DNA from: Candidatus Poribacteria bacterium
GTDB taxonomy: Bacteria > Poribacteria > WGA-4E > WGA-3G
Length of the DNA stretch: 19,046 nt
Assembly: GCA_009835515.1 (NCBI GenBank)
Contig: VXXH01000879.1
Span: 1-19,046, forward strand
Direction of reading: 5' to 3'
A program made the position numbers and the translations under genes. Below the pieces are notes generated by a model. The model saw nothing but the letters and a program-made list of their open reading frames with translations, ran no database searches and was not told the DNA's origin. Every line of letters starts with the position of its first letter. The first letter of the stretch is position 1. This document shows positions 15,294 to 19,046 of this stretch, in pieces.

Positions 15294-16628
15294 ATGTACA
15301 AGAACGCATCTTATATGCGGTTGAAAGCCGCACCTATCAAGACGGGCAACTCGCAATTTGGTTCTATCACCGTCCGGTGTCCGAGCCGCCTGTTAGCGAT
15401 TGCCCTAATTTTTTTCTTCTCGCTCTCTGCGCTATATGCCCAAACGGCAGAACTCGGTGACATCCAAGGCACAGTTATTGACCGAAAACTCGAAAAACCG
15501 CTTGTTGCACATCCTATAATTCTCACGATTCATAAAGCCGATACCGTTGAGACCAAGGAGACGACCACAGATGAAAACGGGAACTACCGCTTCGCGGAGT
15601 TACCGCTTGATCCGAATATCCACTACGCGGTTTCAACTTTTCATGACGATACTGACTACACTGAGAAGGATTTGGTTCTGTCAACTTGGGTTCCGAATAT
15701 CAAGATTAACTTTGACATTGGGGCGTTTGCGGATGACGATACGCAAATCCTTGTCAAGTCGCATACTTTTATCATTGGACCTCCGCCTGCAGACCACGCG
15801 CCGGACGGTGCTGTCACAGTCGCTGAGGCAATTGGGATTGAAAACCTAAGTGATTTACCTTTTAGAACAACACACGGTACGCAAAAAGTCGGGATACATT
15901 TAACACTCCCGCAAGACACTGAAGGGTTTGAACCACATCCGCCAGTGGAACTCACGATAGACGCTGCCACCAATCAGGTTATTCTCAAAACCCCATTACC
16001 GCCTGGAGAATTGCACTTAGGCTACAACTACATTTCTCACGTCGGAAAAAGCGGATTGGACCTATCCCGTCGCTTGAATTTTAACACGATGCAGTTTTAC
16101 GTCTTTGTTCCGGAAGGTATTGGTTTGGTACCGCGTGCCAAGTTTTTCGGTGCACCGAGACGCGAACAAATCCATGGTAGCGTATATCTAATATATGAGA
16201 GCAATGCGGATCAGACGTTCGCGGCGGGTAAAAAGGTTGACTTAGCACTTAATATAAATACGGGTGTTGCTCGCGGTGCTTTACCGGAGCAGACATCGAA
16301 TTTGGGACAGTTAATTCTTATCGCTGTCGCAGCGGCGTTGACTGGCGGATTTTTCGTGGCAGCACTTTTCAAACTCCGCGCAGCCAGCAATACTACAGAA
16401 TCTGATACGGATGATACATCAACACCTCCAGATGCAGGTTGGCTTCTTAAACTGAACCCTGACGATCGCGAACATGTGCGCGTCGCACGGCTTGAATTTA
16501 TAACGCATCTTGATGATAAGTACGAGAGGCAAGAAATCTCGGAGCGTGTCTACAAACGCTTGCGCCGAGAGCAAACAGAACGCCTCACCACGCTCTTAGA
16601 ACAACAAAAAAGGGGAAACAATGCATAG
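15294..16628 (+). CDS. Membrane protein with carboxypeptidase-regulatory-like domain
   Basis: Protein of 444 residues without a recognised name. A hydrophobic N-terminal segment ending LYAQ (about 33-50) looks like a signal peptide. It is followed by a beta-sandwich of the carboxypeptidase regulatory-like type (about 56-125, with GDIQGTVIDRKLEKPL and DENGNYRFAELPL), then a beta-rich region, one transmembrane helix (about 337-361) and a cytoplasmic charged tail. The tail block LDDKYERQEISERVYKRLR resembles the ccmI-like protein upstream. I chose ATG 15294, 1 base after the ccmI-like stop, over an in-frame start at 15255 that would overlap it. The last 29 residues are repeated at the end of the next gene, which starts with an 8-base overlap. 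It may be an accessory envelope part of cytochrome c assembly; this is inference from position only. Confidence 0.8.
   Translation: MYKNASYMRLKAAPIKTGNSQFGSITVRCPSRLLAIALIFFFSLSALYAQTAELGDIQGTVIDRKLEKPLVAHPIILTIHKADTVETKETTTDENGNYRFAELPLDPNIHYAVSTFHDDTDYTEKDLVLSTWVPNIKINFDIGAFADDDTQILVKSHTFIIGPPPADHAPDGAVTVAEAIGIENLSDLPFRTTHGTQKVGIHLTLPQDTEGFEPHPPVELTIDAATNQVILKTPLPPGELHLGYNYISHVGKSGLDLSRRLNFNTMQFYVFVPEGIGLVPRAKFFGAPRREQIHGSVYLIYESNADQTFAAGKKVDLALNINTGVARGALPEQTSNLGQLILIAVAAALTGGFFVAALFKLRAASNTTESDTDDTSTPPDAGWLLKLNPDDREHVRVARLEFITHLDDKYERQEISERVYKRLRREQTERLTTLLEQQKRGNNA
16537..16620 (+). repeat. Duplicated segment, copy 1 (tail of membrane-protein gene)
   Basis: Begins TCTCGGAG and encodes SERVYKRLRREQTERLTTL and a few more residues. 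It aligns with 16931-17016, about 395 bases away, and is followed directly by an ATG starting a HEAT protein in both places. About 15 of 25 aligned residues are identical (counted by eye). Confidence 0.65.
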
Positions 16629-17016
16629 CAAACACCACATCGCTGATTTGATAGTCATGTTGGGTCATTTAGACGAAAACGTTCGAGACATCGCGAAGGC
16701 AGAATTGATTGCCATAGGTAAACCGGCTATTCCACAGCTCATCGATGTTCTTACCCAAGAGTGCTGGCATATATCTGGGTATGGTGCCGAGTTCTACACC
16801 CATATCGAAGAATCCGCTATCCCGGTTTACATGGAACAGATGGCGAATAACGCTTCGGAGATTTTGGCAGAAATCGGAGAGTCCACTGTCCCGGCACTGA
16901 CGGCGGAACTCACCAGAGCCGAGCGCGAGTTCTCGGAGTGGTTTTACAAATACTTACGACCCGAACAGACGGACCGTCTTATCACGATGTTGGCGTATGT
17001 TAAGAAAGGCGAGTAA
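16621..17016 (+). CDS. Short HEAT-like protein, probable duplication chimera
   Basis: Protein of 131 residues with HEAT/PBS-lyase-type helical repeats and no signal peptide. Residues 5-44 (HHIADLIVMLGHLDEN, then VRDIAKAELIAIGKPAIPQL) align closely with the start of the next gene, and 77-102 (NNASEILAEIGESTVPALTA) with its second repeat. Residues 105-131 instead match the C-terminal tail of the upstream membrane protein (shared pattern YKxLRxEQTxRLxTxL). This is the pattern expected if a tandem duplication joined the middle of a HEAT gene to a copy of the upstream gene's tail. The ATG overlaps the preceding stop by 8 bases (ATGCATAG), and the next ATG follows its TAA directly. Function unknown; HEAT repeats usually mediate protein contacts. 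Confidence 0.75.
   Translation: MHSKHHIADLIVMLGHLDENVRDIAKAELIAIGKPAIPQLIDVLTQECWHISGYGAEFYTHIEESAIPVYMEQMANNASEILAEIGESTVPALTAELTRAEREFSEWFYKYLRPEQTDRLITMLAYVKKGE
16931..17016 (+). repeat. Duplicated segment, copy 2 (tail of the first HEAT gene)
   Basis: Begins TCTCGGAG and encodes SEWFYKYLRPEQTDRLITML and a short end. It is the second copy of 16537-16620, now the 3' end of the chimeric HEAT gene and again directly followed by a HEAT start codon. Confidence 0.65.
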
Positions 17017-17631
17017 ATGGAGACGGAACACATTGTAGCCGATTTAATCTATGATTTGTCAGAGTTGGATGACGATATCCGTGAGGCTGCAAAGGAAGAA
17101 TTAGTTGCTATAGGTGAACCTGCGATTCCGCAACTTGTTGAGGCACTTGCTGATAATCTTGGGGATGTGGTTGAACAAGCTACTGAAGTCTTGGCTGCGA
17201 TTGGTGAACCGGCAATACCTGCGCTTATTGATGAGATGGCGATCGCTGAGAGGTACCACGCGCTCGCTCTCGGTAATACGCTAAGTCGTATAGGTGAACC
17301 AGCGGTACCGGTTTTGGTTGAAGCGTTATCTGATAAACTCAATGAAGAGTTCCGCGAATATGCAGCTCGTGCGCTCAATCTGATGGGGGTTTCGGCAATT
17401 GGTGCGATACCTGCACTTATTCAGGCTTTGAAGGATCCGTCGGATGATATTCGGTCTTATGCTGCGTACACGTTTGCTAAACTGGAGGGTGCGGCAGCGG
17501 AGGCGGTGCCTGCGCTTATCAAGGCACTTGATGATGAATCCGAAGAAGTCCAAAACCATGTGGCTTTTGCATTAGAAAAAATTGGAACCCCGGAAGCGAA
17601 ACAGGCACTTGGAGCGTTCAGCCAATCTTAG
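17017..17631 (+). CDS. HEAT-repeat protein
   Basis: Protein of 204 residues built almost wholly of HEAT/PBS-lyase-like repeats. The motif IGEP-A-[IV]-P begins at codons 17110, 17200 and 17290, an exact 90-base (30-residue) period, and degenerate versions follow (GAIPALIQAL, EAVPALIKAL). Such proteins act as scaffolds or, in PBS-lyase relatives, in chromophore attachment; no lyase-specific residue or partner is visible here, so a scaffold role is only a guess. There is no signal peptide. The start codon touches the stop of the preceding HEAT gene, and no clear ribosome-binding site stands alone (AAAGGCGAG lies 4 bases before the start), so translational coupling is likely. The methyltransferase starts 13 bases after its stop. 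Confidence 0.85.
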   Translation: METEHIVADLIYDLSELDDDIREAAKEELVAIGEPAIPQLVEALADNLGDVVEQATEVLAAIGEPAIPALIDEMAIAERYHALALGNTLSRIGEPAVPVLVEALSDKLNEEFREYAARALNLMGVSAIGAIPALIQALKDPSDDIRSYAAYTFAKLEGAAAEAVPALIKALDDESEEVQNHVAFALEKIGTPEAKQALGAFSQS

Positions 17632-17644
17632 TGGGGAAATACCC

Positions 17645-18484
17645 GTGAAGAATGAGAAAAAAAAGACTCAAAAGCAGGCGAATGAACTTGATGGTAAAAC
17701 GTGGCTGCGATATTCAGTCTCGGTATGGAGTGATATTAGGAAAACAACGGAAGAGATTGAACTAAAACATCCTGCTATGTTTCCCGGTATGCTTGCAAAG
17801 CGTCTTATTGCGTGCTTTACACCTCCTGAAGCCTCCTTAATATTAGACCCCTTTGCCGGCGTTGGGTCCACATTACTTGCCGCGAAGGAGTTGGGTAAGG
17901 ATGCTATCGGTTTAGAAATTTCTCCAGAATTTGCGCAGATCGCTGAAAGACGCGTAGACCAGATGCTGCCATTTGCAGGGCAAACTGATGTCCAAATCCA
18001 TACTGCCGACAGTCGAGAACTTTATCGGTATGTTTCTCCAAACAGTGTAGATATGGTAGTGACATCGCCTCCGTATTGGGATATCCTGCTGCAAAAACGG
18101 ACTGCGGATAACAAGGAACAACGGGATTATGGAGAAGCTTCAGCAGATTTAGGAAAGATTCAGAATTATGAGAAATTCTTATTAGAACTTCGCAAGATTT
18201 TCGAGCAGGTTTACAATGTGATGAGACCCAACAGTTACTGTTGTGTCATTGTTATGGATTTACGGAAAAAGAACCGTTTTTACCCATACCATATTGATAT
18301 TTCCGAGTTTATGCAGGAAATCGGTTTCATTTTCGACGACCTCATAATATGGGATCGAGGGCAAGAGTACAACAATTTGCGTCCGCTGGGATATCCGAGT
18401 GTATTTCGAGTCAATAAAGTTCATGAATTTATCTTGATTTTTCAAAAACCCAAGGATGGGAGTTTGTCTGGTGAGCTTAATTGA
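17645..18484 (+). CDS. Site-specific DNA methyltransferase (TSPPY type)
   Basis: S-adenosylmethionine-dependent amino-methyltransferase of 279 residues. Visible motifs in order are a motif X-like HPAMFP (42-47), motif I DPFAGVGST (68-76), motif II ending GLEIS (89-93), motif III around D122, and catalytic motif IV VVTSPPYWD (138-146). Motif VI-VIII-like stretches NVMRPNSYCCVIVMD and IIWDRG follow. The X-I-IV order fits a gamma- or alpha-like class, with too little room between I and IV for a target-recognition domain. TSPPY is often seen in N4-cytosine enzymes, though N6-adenine cannot be excluded. I chose GTG 17645, preceded by GGGGA, over an in-frame ATG at 17582 inside the HEAT gene. The following gene overlaps by 14 bases. 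The region looks more AT-rich than the ccm genes (by eye), in keeping with horizontal transfer. Confidence 0.9.
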   Translation: MKNEKKKTQKQANELDGKTWLRYSVSVWSDIRKTTEEIELKHPAMFPGMLAKRLIACFTPPEASLILDPFAGVGSTLLAAKELGKDAIGLEISPEFAQIAERRVDQMLPFAGQTDVQIHTADSRELYRYVSPNSVDMVVTSPPYWDILLQKRTADNKEQRDYGEASADLGKIQNYEKFLLELRKIFEQVYNVMRPNSYCCVIVMDLRKKNRFYPYHIDISEFMQEIGFIFDDLIIWDRGQEYNNLRPLGYPSVFRVNKVHEFILIFQKPKDGSLSGELN

Positions 18485-19046
18485 AGATATAGACTATATT
18501 GACGCGGATGTTGCCTACCTTCTTGGGTTGATCACAGCAAGGGGGAAAATCTCAGAAGATTCTGATGTCCGGCGAATTATCATAGAATTCCCCTATAAAT
18601 CTCTTGAAATTGAAGGAATCTCCGCGCGTTTTGATACTGATAACTCGATAAAACTTGGCTTGCAACAAATCCAAGAGCGTATCTTGGATGTAACAGGTTC
18701 TGATGTAAGTATCAGGAGTACGGATAGCAGCATTACACTTGTACTACGCTTTTTTAGGAATACGATGATATGGCGAAACATTTTGATGCACACGCAGGAG
18801 GATACTGGATACGAACATTTTCGAGTTCCAGATATATTCTTTTCCTCAAATATCCCGACAGACTGGAAACGAGAGTATCTTAGAGGTTTCGCAGATGTTG
18901 CAGGCAATATCAGGCGGGCTAATCGTTATGTTGATGGTTCTGACCGTGTTCGTTTGGATGTCTTGAACTATCAGACCAATTGGGAAATGCCGGTCCTGCT
19001 CTGCACTTTATTAGAGGAGCATTTAAAAATACCCATTCAATTGATT
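18471..19046 (+). CDS. LAGLIDADG-like protein, partial, partner of methyltransferase
   Basis: Open frame of 192 codons from GTG 18471 to the window edge, so the C-terminus is missing. GGGAG about 9 bases upstream supports the start, inside the end of the methyltransferase gene (14-base overlap). Two LAGLIDADG-like motifs are present, YLLGLITARGKI (16-27) and YLRGFADVAGNI (136-147), about 120 residues apart as in double-motif members. Each is followed by a beta-strand-like block, for example RVRLDVLNYQT then a helix and HLKIPIQ. The acidic residue at motif position 8 is Arg in the first and Ala in the second, so classical nuclease activity is doubtful unless another domain supplies it beyond the edge. 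The tight overlap suggests a restriction partner or specificity factor; this is inference. Confidence 0.75.
   Translation, partial: MSLIEDIDYIDADVAYLLGLITARGKISEDSDVRRIIIEFPYKSLEIEGISARFDTDNSIKLGLQQIQERILDVTGSDVSIRSTDSSITLVLRFFRNTMIWRNILMHTQEDTGYEHFRVPDIFFSSNIPTDWKREYLRGFADVAGNIRRANRYVDGSDRVRLDVLNYQTNWEMPVLLCTLLEEHLKIPIQLI

Noticed and set aside
17110..17310. 90-base periodic DNA repeat considered as a CRISPR-like or tandem repeat array
   Set aside because: The period is exactly 30 codons in frame and encodes HEAT repeats with silent and conservative changes, so it is a protein repeat.
17582..17644. Upstream ATG extension of the methyltransferase inside the HEAT gene
   Set aside because: It would overlap the HEAT gene by 50 bases and adds a basic non-conserved stretch; GTG 17645 has a good GGGGA site.

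Overview
The window is about 19 kb of dense bacterial DNA with 18 protein genes, no rRNA, tRNA or CRISPR array, and no gene-free stretch longer than about 245 bases. The mix of families (several Gfo/Idh/MocA oxidoreductases, a sulfatase, a DapA-fold lyase, a Uma2 protein, MoxR with a von Willebrand A membrane protein, HEAT proteins, small repeated intergenic elements) suggests a Gram-negative-type lineage such as Candidatus Poribacteria or a nearby PVC/FCB-like marine group. That assignment is inference from gene content and style; no taxonomic marker is present.

Left part (1-11516). argG (argininosuccinate synthase, + strand) runs convergently into a long minus-strand series. In transcription order (right to left) this series is a DapA-family lyase, three different Gfo/Idh/MocA oxidoreductases, a large VWA/amidotransferase-like membrane protein, a Uma2-family protein, a sulfatase and a MoxR ATPase. 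The lyase, dehydrogenases and sulfatase fit catabolism of modified or sulfated sugars or sugar acids. MoxR and the VWA protein are typical partners, but here two unrelated genes lie between them. A MITE-like element with 12-bp inverted ends lies between the lyase and the first oxidoreductase and may supply part of a promoter.

Middle (11517-15292). Divergent from the lyase is a cytochrome c maturation cluster: ccmE, ccmF, a ccmH-like gene and a short ccmI-like gene. It is a variant set. CcmE carries CxxxY instead of the classical HxxxY haem-binding motif, and the CcmH-like lipoprotein has a five-cysteine motif instead of LRCxxCQ. The intergenic region holds a perfect 10-bp inverted repeat whose two arms each carry a -35-like box. 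With -10-like boxes just outside, it forms two back-to-back sigma70-like promoters.

Right part (15294-19046). A membrane-anchored protein with a carboxypeptidase-regulatory-like domain follows, then two HEAT-repeat genes. DNA and protein comparison shows that about 395 bp covering the end of the membrane-protein gene and the start of the HEAT gene has been tandemly duplicated. The first HEAT gene is a chimera ending in a copy of the upstream gene's C-terminal tail. The window ends in a DNA methyltransferase (motif order X-I-IV, TSPPY type) overlapped by a GTG-started gene that runs off the edge. That last gene has two LAGLIDADG-like motifs, both lacking the catalytic acidic residue. The pair is the best candidate here for a little-described modification or restriction-like system.
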